Source of the DNA: Bog-473 sp963821755
Lineage (GTDB): Bacteria > Actinomycetota > Acidimicrobiia > Acidimicrobiales > RAAP-2
Assembly: GCA_963821755.1 (NCBI GenBank)
Contig: CAWGEX010000005.1
Coordinates: 248,001-312,000 of the forward strand
Direction: 5' to 3'
DNA length: 64,000 bases
Of this stretch, positions 16,919 to 25,584 are shown in pieces. Position numbers and translations under genes: made by a program. The first letter of the stretch is position 1. Each line of letters begins with the position of its first letter. The notes under the pieces were generated by a model. It worked only from the letters and a program-made list of their open reading frames with translations, was not told where the DNA came from and did no database searches.

Positions 16919-17947
16919 TCATGCAGTGGCGGGGCCGCGCCACAGGTCGATGCCGCCGTCGACGGCATAGCGGTCAATATCGGCGAGTTCATCAGTGGTG
17001 AAATCGAGGTGGTCGAGTGCGGCGACGTTTTGGTCGAGTTGGGCCACGCTGCTGGCTCCGATTAGTACGGAAGTGACTCGAGGGTCACGCAAGGCCCAGG
17101 AGATCGCCATCTGAGCGAGGGATTGGTGTCGTCCCAGCGCAATGTCGTTGAGGGCCCGGATGCGCGTGAGGTTGTCTTCGTTGAGCATGTCGCGGGTGAG
17201 TGAGCTGTTGAGGGAAGCTCTCGAGCCTGGGGGGATACCGTTGAGGTACCGATCGGTGAGGAGACCCTGCGCCAAGACAGAGAAGGCGATGCACCCGACA
17301 CCTGCGCCGCCAAGCACGTCGAGCAAGCGGCCTTCGATCCAGCGGTTGAGCATCGAGTACGACGGTTGGTGGATGAGCAATGGGGTGCCGAGCTGACGGA
17401 GGATGGTGACGGCCTCGGCGGTGCGCTGGTCGGAGTAAGAAGAGATTCCGACATAGAGGGCCCTGCCGGAGCTGACGGCGGTGTGGAGGGCGCCGAGAGT
17501 TTCCTCCAGAGGGGTGTCTGGATCGTAGTGGTGGTGGTAGAAGACGTCGACGTAGTCGATGCCGAGGCGCCCCAGGCTCTGGTCGAGGCTGGCGAGGAGG
17601 TACTTCCGAGAACCGAGGTCGCCGTACGGGCCCGGCCACATGTCCCAACCGGCCTTGGTGGAGATGACGAGCTCGTCGCGGTGGTCGCGGAAGTCGTCGT
17701 GGAGTATCCGGCCGAAATTGGTCTCGGCGCTGCCGTAGGGGGGGCCGTAGTTGTTGGCCAGGTCGAAGTGAGTGATCCCCAAGTCGAAGGCTCGTCGCAA
17801 GACGGCACGCTGGGTCTGGATGAGCCGGTCGTCGCCGAAGTTCTGCCACAGCCCTAGCGACACGGCAGGCAGGAGCAGGCCGCTGTCTCCACAACGGCGA
17901 TAGGTCATCGACCGGTAGCGGTCCTCGGCAGGGAGGTAGTCGGTCAC
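16919..17947 (-). CDS. Aldo/keto reductase (YghZ/Gpr-like)
   Basis: 342-aa TIM-barrel oxidoreductase. The catalytic tetrad is visible: Asp62 and Tyr67 in HFDLANNYGPPYG, Lys98 in VISTKAGW and His in DVFYHHHYD (about 138-140). NADPH binding is supported by VLIGASSVAQLDQN near residue 305. The pattern NYGPPYGSAE and the length match E. coli YghZ, an L-glyceraldehyde-3-phosphate/methylglyoxal reductase related to potassium-channel beta subunits. It probably detoxifies small aldehydes. The gene is convergent with the dehydrogenase gene upstream and stands alone. Confidence 0.95.
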   Translation of the reverse strand: MTDYLPAEDRYRSMTYRRCGDSGLLLPAVSLGLWQNFGDDRLIQTQRAVLRRAFDLGITHFDLANNYGPPYGSAETNFGRILHDDFRDHRDELVISTKAGWDMWPGPYGDLGSRKYLLASLDQSLGRLGIDYVDVFYHHHYDPDTPLEETLGALHTAVSSGRALYVGISSYSDQRTAEAVTILRQLGTPLLIHQPSYSMLNRWIEGRLLDVLGGAGVGCIAFSVLAQGLLTDRYLNGIPPGSRASLNSSLTRDMLNEDNLTRIRALNDIALGRHQSLAQMAISWALRDPRVTSVLIGASSVAQLDQNVAALDHLDFTTDELADIDRYAVDGGIDLWRGPATA

Positions 17948-18354
17948 GTCGCAGCTGCTCCGTTTGTCGCTGTGGACGAATCTATTCGAAGAAGGTCGTC
18001 ATCGATCGATCGGACTGAGAGTTCGAGCGACCCGACCGTGGAAGGCCTGGTCAGCGACGGTGAGCAGTGTGAGCGGTTGGCTAGCGGGCGGTGGCTTTCG
18101 GTGGACTACCGACAAACCCATCCAACCAGGGTCAACGGTACGGGTGCTGACGGACATCTGCCGGAGGTTTGAAAGGGCCGGGGGAAGGCGCGTGCAGCTT
18201 GTTCGCGACCCGACGCTGGGCCTGACCCGCAGGATGATCGGCCCACGGAGGACTCGAGGCCCATCGTGATCTCGTACGAAGCGGTCGGTCCCGCGCGAAC
18301 TTGCGGGAGGTGGTCAGACCTGCGCCAGCAGACACCATGCGCTAGCCTCAAGCC
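17948..18354. other. Intergenic region without recognised gene
   Basis: About 400 bp between divergent genes. It should contain promoters for both the aldo/keto reductase and the copper-protein gene, but I see no clear motif, repeat or RNA. Confidence 0.5.
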
Positions 18355-19548
18355 GTGGCTGACAAGCGATCGTGGGCTCTCGGGTTCCCCGTGATATGGC
18401 GAGTACTCGGGGCTCTGGTGATGGTCACCGTTGCCCTGATGAGCGTCAATTCGGTGGCTGACGCCACGGATACGCATGCCGGCCCGAAGCTGACATCCAT
18501 CGTCCTGAATGCACCGAGCCCGTATCAGCCGAAGGCGCCCCCCGGCGGGGGCACGGACGACTACCACTGCACCCTGCTCAACCCTCACCTGACGCACAAC
18601 GCGTTCATCACGTCCATCAACTTCCAGCCCAACAGCCTCGAGGTGCATCACGAGATCACCTACGCCGTACCCCCGAATTTGGCAGCGGCGGCTGAGGCCC
18701 AGAACGACGGGGGCAAGGGGTGGACATGTTTCGGGGAGTCCGGGCTCAACACAGGCGGGGCCGCGGGCTCGTTGAACGGAGGCACCCCTTGGCTCACGGC
18801 TTGGGGGCCGGGGCACAACATCTCGAAGGAACCGGCCGGGACCGGAGCGCCCATGCCCGCCGGCACCCTGGTCATCATGCAGGAGCACTACAACATGTTG
18901 ATTGGGGACAAGCCCGTCCGCTCCAAACTGACGCTTTCCACCGTGCCGGCCAGCACGCCCCTCCGCCCGCTGCGCCTCAACATCGTGGCAGCCCCGCCGG
19001 ACATCCCGTGTGCTCCGGGCGTCACCGGGCCCATGTGCAACCGTCCGGCCGAACTGGCCACCGTCGGTCAGCGTTTCGGGATGGGTCAGGAGCTCCTGGT
19101 CAACGGGCTGCAGGTGCTCTGCGGCCAATCGGCCCCGACCGTCGGGGACACCGCGACCTGCACCTGGCCGATGCACTCCTCAGGAAACATCGTCGAGCTC
19201 GCGCCGCACATGCACCTGCTCGGGGTGGGCATGAAATTCGTCCTGAACCCCGGCACGCCCACCCAGCAGACGCTGCTCAACGTGAAGAACTACGACTTCC
19301 ACTACCAGCACGGCTACGTGTTGCCAAAGCCCGTCCCTGTCGCGCCGGGCGACACCGTCGGGATCACCTGCACCTACAACCCGCAACTCCAAGAGGAGCT
19401 GCCTGTCCTGCGCAAGGTGCCGCCGCACTTCGTGACCTGGGGAGACGGCTCGACTGACGAGATGTGCCTCGGTCTGATCTTCACGACGCCGTCCAACAGC
19501 GTGCCCGAGTCGGCGGCGCTCGCCCACGCGTTCTCTCCCTCCGTCTGA
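18355..19548 (+). CDS. Secreted PHM-like type II copper protein (ascorbate-dependent monooxygenase fold)
   Basis: 397-aa exported protein; residues 10-36 form a signal peptide. It resembles the catalytic core of peptidylglycine monooxygenase (Cu2_monooxygenase N and C domains). The ligands expected for the two copper sites are all visible: His98-His99 (LEVHHEITY) and His178 (MQEHYNML) for the first, and His285, His287 (APHMHLLG) and Met370 (STDEMCLG) for the second. Multiple cysteines (DDYHC, TCF, VLC, ATC, ITC) can form the family disulfides. Bacterial homologues are known but their substrate is not. It heads a copper-related island, so it may oxidise a secreted substrate or bind copper. It starts at GTG. 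Confidence 0.85.
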   Translation: MADKRSWALGFPVIWRVLGALVMVTVALMSVNSVADATDTHAGPKLTSIVLNAPSPYQPKAPPGGGTDDYHCTLLNPHLTHNAFITSINFQPNSLEVHHEITYAVPPNLAAAAEAQNDGGKGWTCFGESGLNTGGAAGSLNGGTPWLTAWGPGHNISKEPAGTGAPMPAGTLVIMQEHYNMLIGDKPVRSKLTLSTVPASTPLRPLRLNIVAAPPDIPCAPGVTGPMCNRPAELATVGQRFGMGQELLVNGLQVLCGQSAPTVGDTATCTWPMHSSGNIVELAPHMHLLGVGMKFVLNPGTPTQQTLLNVKNYDFHYQHGYVLPKPVPVAPGDTVGITCTYNPQLQEELPVLRKVPPHFVTWGDGSTDEMCLGLIFTTPSNSVPESAALAHAFSPSV

Positions 19549-19781
19549 TCTGGCCGAGCCGTTTTGCCACGTGGCTCCTGTGATGGGGTCAGGCACCGCG
19601 GCGGCGCGCCAAGGCCCGGCGCTCGCACCAGCGTTCACCTTCCGGCATTGAGGGCTCTCCCGTGCGTCCGGGCGTTCGAGACCGAGCGCTGGGGGCCACC
19701 CGGTGTTTCGTTGTTGGACACCGACGGAGGGCAGATCGTCGAGTCAGCGATCACAGGCACTGCGCCCTGATGGAGGGGACC

Positions 19782-20321
19782 TCAGTCGCCGTCCCAGCAG
19801 CCCAGGATGAGGTCGGCCAACGTGAAGGCCACGTCCGTCGCGCTGGTCGGGGGGACGCCGAACTGGGACGGCAGGCCGGACACGTCCACCAGCAGGACCT
19901 TCCAGTCCTTTCGTACCACCACGTCACCGCTGGATGTGCGGAAGGCACCCTGGCCAAGGTTGCCCAGCGCCTTGGGGCGACCCAACTGGGCCCCCAGCCC
20001 ATGGAAGTAAGCCAGGGTCTGAGTCCAGCTCGAGAGCTCCTTCACCGACAGTTCGAACGACCCGTTCGGGTAGCCGTAGCGGCAGGAGTATTTGTGGTCG
20101 ACCCAGGTCCGGGAGCTCACCGTGGCCGTCACGCCGAGCACCTGATTGATCTCGCCTTGGGCCTTGGACCGACAGACCATGAGTGCGATCGGAGAGGGCA
20201 ACGGGCCGGCCGGCAGGGGCCGCACGACCGCCTTGGCGGTAACTGTGGGAGGGCCCGATCCGCACGCTGAGACCAAGAGGATCAGCGGGGCGAGGGCGAC
20301 GCTCAACATCAGCCGACGCAC
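19782..20321 (-). CDS. Putative lipoprotein
   Basis: About 179-aa exported lipoprotein. The signal LMLSVALAPLILLVSAC ends in a good lipobox (LVSAC), so the Cys should be lipidated and anchored to the membrane. The mature domain is reminiscent of DUF3558-like actinobacterial lipoproteins: CRSKAQGEINQVLG at the start, CRYGYPNGSFELSV in the middle and a final Cys (LGCWDGD). The start may be GTG 20321 or ATG 20309. It is divergent from the next lipoprotein gene with a 92-bp shared promoter region. Its function is unknown; its position within the copper island is suggestive only. Confidence 0.65.
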   Translation of the reverse strand: MRRLMLSVALAPLILLVSACGSGPPTVTAKAVVRPLPAGPLPSPIALMVCRSKAQGEINQVLGVTATVSSRTWVDHKYSCRYGYPNGSFELSVKELSSWTQTLAYFHGLGAQLGRPKALGNLGQGAFRTSSGDVVVRKDWKVLLVDVSGLPSQFGVPPTSATDVAFTLADLILGCWDGD

Positions 20322-20413
20322 GTGGCCGAGAGTATCAGCCGTTCGTCCGATTGAGGGCTCGGGCCGAGAGGCACCAGCTATCCTGTGCGCCCGAGCAGCG
20401 GGAGGGGAGGCCA

Positions 20414-21010
20414 ATGGGGACGAGTGGATCGGCGAGGACGACCGGGTGGCTGGCGCCCTTGGCGCTGCTGGCGATCGGTCTGCTGGCCGCGGCCTGCAAC
20501 TCCGGGAGCGCTAGTGCCGCATCGACGATCACCAGCCGCCGCGCGGTCGCCACGATCAGCTTCAGCGCGCTCGTCACCAGCACGACCGGCCGCGGCGGCC
20601 AGCGGGCCGCCGCGGGCACGTCCCCCTTCTACGAAGTGAAAACGGGCAGCGTGTCCGGCCTCGGCACCGTCCTGGTCAACGGGCAGGGTCTGACCCTCTA
20701 CATGTTCGTGCCCGATCACCAGCGGGGGCGGTCGACCTGCTACAACGCCTGCGCTTCATCCTGGCCGCCGCTCCGGCTGCCGACCGGGGTGACCATACCG
20801 GTGGCCGCGGGTCAGGCCAAGGTCTCACTCCTCGGGACCACGACGCGGAAGGACGGGGGGCTCGAGGTCACCTATAACGGCTGGCCGCTCTACCTTTGGG
20901 TAGGCGACGGCTCGCCCGGCCAGGCCACCGGCCAGCGCATCAACGGTTCAGGAGGGTACTGGTACGTGCTCTCACCCAAGGGCGTAGTCATCAAGGCAAA
21001 GGCCAAGTAG
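20414..21010 (+). CDS. Lipoprotein with secreted-repeat (Yx[FWY]xxD) motifs
   Basis: 198-aa lipoprotein: the signal WLAPLALLAIGLLAAAC ends in the lipobox LAAAC. The mature part carries two copies of the COG4315/PF03640 secreted-repeat motif, YMFVPD and YLWVGD, with the accompanying CYNACASSWPPL segment. These proteins are common on actinobacterial surfaces; a redox or metal-binding role has been suggested but not shown. The ATG at 20414 has a purine-rich GGGAGGGGAGG site. It lies divergent from another lipoprotein and convergent with copA. Confidence 0.85.
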   Translation: MGTSGSARTTGWLAPLALLAIGLLAAACNSGSASAASTITSRRAVATISFSALVTSTTGRGGQRAAAGTSPFYEVKTGSVSGLGTVLVNGQGLTLYMFVPDHQRGRSTCYNACASSWPPLRLPTGVTIPVAAGQAKVSLLGTTTRKDGGLEVTYNGWPLYLWVGDGSPGQATGQRINGSGGYWYVLSPKGVVIKAKAK

Positions 21011-21172
21011 GGCAGGCCGAAGCCCGGAAATAGGATTGTCGGGCGTGCGGTGTCATCAGCGCGCGCCGCCGGACGAGGTCGGGCGCCGCTGCGAGTCTGT
21101 GGCAGATGTGATTCTCGGGTGTTGGGACGGTGACTGAGCGAGGTCGACCGATAGCCGGAGTCCGGCGTGGGC

Positions 21173-23848
21173 TCAGGGCAGGGTTCGACTGAAGTCAAGG
21201 GACACGGGTGTGCTCCCGAATGTGGCCACCACGTGGAAGGTCGACCGACCCGCTTTTAGCAGTACGAAGTCGGTGTAGTGGCCCGCGGAGAGGCGCAGTT
21301 GCCTGAGGGTCTGAGGAGAGCCGCCGGCGACGCTGGCCAGCACCAGGGGCTTCACGGTGGCCAGATCAGCCTTGGACCCGTTGAAGATGACGTGGAACTG
21401 ATTGACTCCTACCGTTCCCGGATCGAGATACATCTCCACCGAACCACCATGCGGCAGCGCGACACTCGTGATCGAAGGCAGCTCGGGAAGGAGGGCCTGG
21501 CCACGGGCGGGAGAGACCACTGCGCTGACCACGGTGAGGCTGGCGAACAGGACCACCGGAAGCAATACCGACACAACGACACCCCGCCGGCCCTGCATGA
21601 AGCGGGGAACATGGATACCGGACAACCCCGAACGACCGAGCCGGGACAACCGCAGACTGTTGAGGACAACGAGCAGGCTCGACAGCCCCATGGCGATCGC
21701 GGCGACCAGCGGATCGAGGAGGCCGAACGCAGCGAGGGGCAAGGCTGAGACGTTGTAGCCCATGGCCCACCCAAAGTTCTGCAGGATGACCGAGTACGTC
21801 GATCCGGCGACGCCGATCGCCGCCGGCACTCCCTGGAGGTCGTTGCCGAGCAGGGCGATGTCACTGTTGGCCAGAGCCGCCTCCGATCCGCTTCCGATCG
21901 CGCAACCCACGTCGGCCGCAGCGAGGGCCGGGGCGTCGTTGATGCCGTCACCCACCATGAGCAACTGTCGGGAGCCCTGACGCATGGAGGTCAGGGCGCC
22001 GACCTTGTCTGCCGGGCTCAGGTTGCTCTGCGCGGATGTGATGCCGAGCTCGGCGGCCACCGTTTGCACGGCGGGGTCGCTGTCACCGCTGAGGATGGCC
22101 GACGAGAGTCCGAGTGCAAGCAGGTGGGTCACGGCCGGGAGCGCTTCGGGTCGCAAAGGGGTTGTCACGGCGATCGCTCCAACGATGTCACCGTCGCGCT
22201 CGACCACCACCACGGTCTCGCCACGGAGGTAGCGCTGGGTCACCGTGTCGGCAATCGATTGCGGCAGTCGGGACGGTACCACCCTGCTCACTTGGATCTC
22301 ATGGTGGTCGATTGTCCCGATCACGCCGACCCCGGGCAGAGACCGGACGTCGGCGGCTCTGATCCTTGATCCGGCGGCGGCCATAATGGCGAGGGCGATC
22401 GGATGTTGACTTTCGGCTTCCACGGCTGCCGCGAGCGAGAGCACGTCTTCGTCCGAGTACTCGGGCACCGCCGCCACAAGGGTCACCTCTGCGTGGCGCT
22501 CGGTGAGGGTGCCGGTCTTGTCAAACACCACCCCATCGACCTTGGCCAGCCGCTCGAGAACGTCTCCGTTGCGGATGAAGATCCCGAGGGCTGCGGCCCG
22601 CCCACAGCCGACCATCATGGCGACCGGAGCGGCAAGTCCCATGGCGCACGGACAGGCCACCAGGAGGACGGCCAGGCTGCTGAGCACCGCTCGTCCGGCG
22701 TCGCCGACGACCAGCCACCAGGTGAAGAAGGTCACGATGGCACCGATGAGCACCGCTGGTACGAACACGCTGCTGATCCGGTCGGCGATCCGCTGCAGCG
22801 GTGCCTTGTCTCTCTGTGCATCCTCGACGAGGCGCTGCAGGTGGGCTAATACCGATTCGTCGGCGACGGACGCGACAGTGACGACCAATGTGCCGTTCCC
22901 GTTCCGAGTCCCACCGGTCACGAAGCTCCCGGGCCCCCGATCGACCGGGAGCGGTTCTCCGGTGAGCATTGACTCATCGACCGGCGACCATCCGGAGAGA
23001 ACGGTGCCGTCGAGGGGGATCGCCTCGTCCGGCCGGACCCGGATGAGGGCTCCAACGGGGAGACTCTCGGGCGGTACCAAGACCCCTTCCTGGTCCTCGA
23101 CGCCCACGACCACCCGAGCCGTGGGTGGTCGCAGCGAGAGCAGGGAGTGCATCGCCTTCTCCGCCCGTGCTCGCGCCCGCATTTCGATCGCCCGTCCGGT
23201 CGCCAGGACGGACACGATCAGCGGGGCCATCACTCCGTGCAACCGGGCCGCGAAGGCGCCTCCGCCACCCAGGTGCACGTGCCGACCGCCAAGAGCGATG
23301 GCCTCGACAGCGCTCACCCCCAACGCAGCCAACGTTCCCAGGGCGATGAGTGTGTCCATACTGGTCGCCCCGTGCCGAAGCAGCCGGGCGCCGTCCCTCA
23401 AGAATGGCCAGCCTCCGACAATCTCCACGACGATGGCGAGAACCAGGACGGTCCATCCAGCCGTCGCCGACTCGGGACCGGCCAACGCGACCAGCAGGGC
23501 CAACACGGACAGCGGCCAGCTGATCAGTACCCGGAGATCCCAGTGGTCCGGGTCCAGGTTCGATGTACCGGAAATTCCGTGGATTACGGGCGTCGCGGTG
23601 TAGCCCGTAGCGCTAACGGCACCGCAGAGCTCTTCGGGATTAAGACGGGCGGGATCGTAGGCAACATAGGCCCGGGTGGTGGCCAGATTGACCGAGGCGC
23701 TTGCTACCGCGGGCAGGCGTCCGAGGGCCCTCTGGATGCGGGTTGCACAGGCGCTGCAGTGCATGCCGCCCAGCTCAAGTTCAGCGGTGGCGAGGGGAGT
23801 GGCGTTTTGCTCGACAAGAGGCGTTGCCTCGGAAGTCGGCGTGAGCAT
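21173..23848 (-). CDS. copA: Copper-translocating P1B-type ATPase with extra C-terminal extracytoplasmic domain
   Basis: 891-aa P-type ATPase that exports Cu(I). In order it has a heavy-metal-associated domain with GMHCSAC (Cys31, Cys34), membrane helices, an actuator loop (PVDESMLTGEPLPVD) and the ion-path motif CPC in LLVACPCAMGLA (about residue 400). The phosphorylation site DKTGTLTE (about 445), HPIA and the hinge GDGINDAPA follow. The usual chain would end near residue 745. Here about 140 more residues follow: one hydrophobic span (VVVSVLLPVVLFASLTVV), then a beta-rich domain with PGTVGVNQFHVIF and LSAGHYTDFVLLKAG. That resembles the FixH/YtkA-like domain seen at the C-terminus of CopD. 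CopZ is encoded 8 bp upstream. Confidence 0.95.
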   Translation of the reverse strand: MLTPTSEATPLVEQNATPLATAELELGGMHCSACATRIQRALGRLPAVASASVNLATTRAYVAYDPARLNPEELCGAVSATGYTATPVIHGISGTSNLDPDHWDLRVLISWPLSVLALLVALAGPESATAGWTVLVLAIVVEIVGGWPFLRDGARLLRHGATSMDTLIALGTLAALGVSAVEAIALGGRHVHLGGGGAFAARLHGVMAPLIVSVLATGRAIEMRARARAEKAMHSLLSLRPPTARVVVGVEDQEGVLVPPESLPVGALIRVRPDEAIPLDGTVLSGWSPVDESMLTGEPLPVDRGPGSFVTGGTRNGNGTLVVTVASVADESVLAHLQRLVEDAQRDKAPLQRIADRISSVFVPAVLIGAIVTFFTWWLVVGDAGRAVLSSLAVLLVACPCAMGLAAPVAMMVGCGRAAALGIFIRNGDVLERLAKVDGVVFDKTGTLTERHAEVTLVAAVPEYSDEDVLSLAAAVEAESQHPIALAIMAAAGSRIRAADVRSLPGVGVIGTIDHHEIQVSRVVPSRLPQSIADTVTQRYLRGETVVVVERDGDIVGAIAVTTPLRPEALPAVTHLLALGLSSAILSGDSDPAVQTVAAELGITSAQSNLSPADKVGALTSMRQGSRQLLMVGDGINDAPALAAADVGCAIGSGSEAALANSDIALLGNDLQGVPAAIGVAGSTYSVILQNFGWAMGYNVSALPLAAFGLLDPLVAAIAMGLSSLLVVLNSLRLSRLGRSGLSGIHVPRFMQGRRGVVVSVLLPVVLFASLTVVSAVVSPARGQALLPELPSITSVALPHGGSVEMYLDPGTVGVNQFHVIFNGSKADLATVKPLVLASVAGGSPQTLRQLRLSAGHYTDFVLLKAGRSTFHVVATFGSTPVSLDFSRTLP

Positions 23849-23856
23849 CCGGACCG

Positions 23857-24105
23857 TTAGCTCACTGGGGTGGCGGAATATCCAGCTTCGTCAATAGCGA
23901 CACGGATTTCGTCCCCATCGAGCGCCGATGGATCGTACTCAACCACTGCGCGTGCGGAGTCAAGGTCAACGAAGGCTGCTTTCACGCCGTCTCGCTCAGC
24001 GAGGGTTTCCTCGATGAGCGAAACACATGAACCACAGTGCATACCCTCCACGGTGAACTGGGCGACAGCGATCTGGTCGGCGCTGGGTGTGCCGGAAGAG
24101 GTCAC
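23857..24105 (-). CDS. copZ: CopZ-like copper chaperone (HMA domain)
   Basis: 82-aa cytosolic heavy-metal-associated domain protein. The metal site is GMHCGSC (Cys24, Cys27), and the ferredoxin-like fold continues with VDLDSARAVVEYDPSALDG and ends EAGYSATPV. It should carry Cu(I) to the N-terminal domain of the ATPase encoded 8 bp downstream, with which it is surely cotranscribed. No copy of the TACTAC operator seen at 24.5 kb is visible ahead of it, so the two units may be controlled differently. Confidence 0.93.
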   Translation of the reverse strand: MTSSGTPSADQIAVAQFTVEGMHCGSCVSLIEETLAERDGVKAAFVDLDSARAVVEYDPSALDGDEIRVAIDEAGYSATPVS

Positions 24106-24496
24106 CAGGCCATGCTAGTTCCCTCCCGTGCTCCCGTAACAGGCGCCGAGAACACCGGTTGGCCTTCCAGGCGCCCGTTTCGCGACGCGTGGTCCCCAGT
24201 CACACCCACCGCGGGAGAAACATAAAAAGTGCCGGACCGCAAGGTCGTCGCCCGCTCCAGTCTTCGATGCACCGTGGTCAGAACCGCGTGACTGCTCACC
24301 GCGTGGGGGTGTACGGCCAGAGCCACATGACCCCAACGTCGGGTTTTGGCCTTGGATCAACCGCACTTGGAGATCCCAAACGGTGTGAGGAAGAGGTGCT
24401 CGTGTCCGGTCGATTGTCGCCTTGACGTTGGCCCTCACGGGGATCGGCCGATCCGCCGGGAGCTCCCGGCTCCACGCCAAAAGTGGGTTGCAGCAA

Positions 24497-24532
24497 TACT
24501 ACGAGCGGTAGTAGTAACTACTGGTCGTAGTA
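24497..24532. promoter_or_regulatory. Twin BlaI/CopY-type operators
   Basis: Two adjacent 17-bp dyads at 19-bp spacing: TACTAC-N5-GTAGTA (24497-24513) and AACTAC-N5-GTAGTA (24516-24532). They lie about 36 bp upstream of the membrane-protein start. TAC/GTA dyads are the recognition type of BlaI/MecI/CopY repressors, and such a repressor is encoded at 26354-26791. Cooperative binding of two dimers on one promoter is the natural reading. The remaining intergenic sequence (24106-24496) shows no gene. Confidence 0.7.
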
Positions 24533-24567
24533 GTCAAAGCCCGGCATCAGGGCGGTGAACGGTGACA

Positions 24568-25584
24568 ATGACCGACGTGACGGAAAGCAGTTCACTGGTC
24601 CTGGAGACTGAATCCCAGAGGGTCGCGACCAATCCCAGCGCGGAACCGAGGGACCTCCAGCGGACGTTTCAGCTGGTCTTGGCAACGGTGTGGCTCCTGG
24701 ATGCAGTGCTGCAACTCCAACCGGTCATGTTCACTCGAGGATCGAACGGGTTCAGTGGCATGCTCAACAGCATGGCCGCGGGCAACCCCGGCTGGGTCGA
24801 GCATTCGATCACCTGGAACGCCTCGAACGTCAATCACTATCCGGTGCTCACCAACAGCACCTTTGCGCTTGTGCAGTTCCTCATCGGCTTCGGGATCGTG
24901 TGGAAGCGAACCCTCAAGCCCGCACTGGCGTTGTCCATCGTCTGGGCTCTGTGTGTCTGGTGGTTCGGGGAGGGTGTCGGGAACATCTTTCATGGCGGCG
25001 CCACCCCCTTCAGCGGGGGCCCCGGTGCCGTGCTCTTCTACGCCCTGCTGGCAGTGCTGCTGTGGCCGAGCGAGGGCTCGGACAGGCCGTTCGTCGCTGC
25101 TCGGACCGTTGGGGCGACGGCCGCGAGAGCGGTCTGGGCCGTCGTGTGGGGCCTCTTGGCCGTCCTGGCCGTCGTCGGCTCGGGTCGCTCGCCCCAGGCG
25201 CTGCACGATCTGGTGGCGGCGTACACCGGACAGCCCGGATGGCTTGCCCGCATCGATCGGGCCACTGCATCGATGTTGCTTCATCATGGAACGACGGCTG
25301 CGATCCTGCTCGCTGTCGTCTGTGTCGTCGTGGCCGTCGGGGCGTACCTCCCTCCTCAGTTCAATCGGTTCACGCTGGTCCTCGGGATCGTGACCTACGT
25401 CTTCATCTGGGTGGCCACCGAGAACTTCGGCGGGATCCTGGCCGGCGGGGCCACCGACCCCAATTCCGGACCGCCGGTCGTCATCCTCGCGTTGATCTAC
25501 TGGCCAGTGACGATGGCTCGGGATACTGCGAACGGTGTGCCGTCGAACTCGACGGCCGAGTTGAAGAAGGCTCTCGTCCCATGA
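24568..25584 (+). CDS. Polytopic membrane protein of unknown function, copper island
   Basis: 338-aa integral membrane protein with about eight hydrophobic spans; I recognise no named family. Notable features are a Gln/Met-rich first span (LLDAVLQLQPVMF) and a loop with Asn and His (WNASNVNHYPVLTN). Further motifs are WWFGEGVGNIFHGGATPFSGG, a His pair MLLHHGTT and a final span TENFGGILAGGATDPNSGPP. Conserved-looking His, Met and Asn in or near the membrane suit metal or haem binding, but this is speculation. Twin operators sit directly upstream, and its stop overlaps the DUF5134 gene start (ATGA). The ATG at 24568 is used; a GTG two codons earlier is possible. Confidence 0.75.
   Translation: MTDVTESSSLVLETESQRVATNPSAEPRDLQRTFQLVLATVWLLDAVLQLQPVMFTRGSNGFSGMLNSMAAGNPGWVEHSITWNASNVNHYPVLTNSTFALVQFLIGFGIVWKRTLKPALALSIVWALCVWWFGEGVGNIFHGGATPFSGGPGAVLFYALLAVLLWPSEGSDRPFVAARTVGATAARAVWAVVWGLLAVLAVVGSGRSPQALHDLVAAYTGQPGWLARIDRATASMLLHHGTTAAILLAVVCVVVAVGAYLPPQFNRFTLVLGIVTYVFIWVATENFGGILAGGATDPNSGPPVVILALIYWPVTMARDTANGVPSNSTAELKKALVP

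Noticed and set aside
22503..23603. A long open frame (366 codons) on the plus strand opposite copA
   Set aside because: It lies antisense to a fully conserved ATPase, has low-complexity Ser/Arg/Pro composition and no homology; a GC-rich shadow frame.
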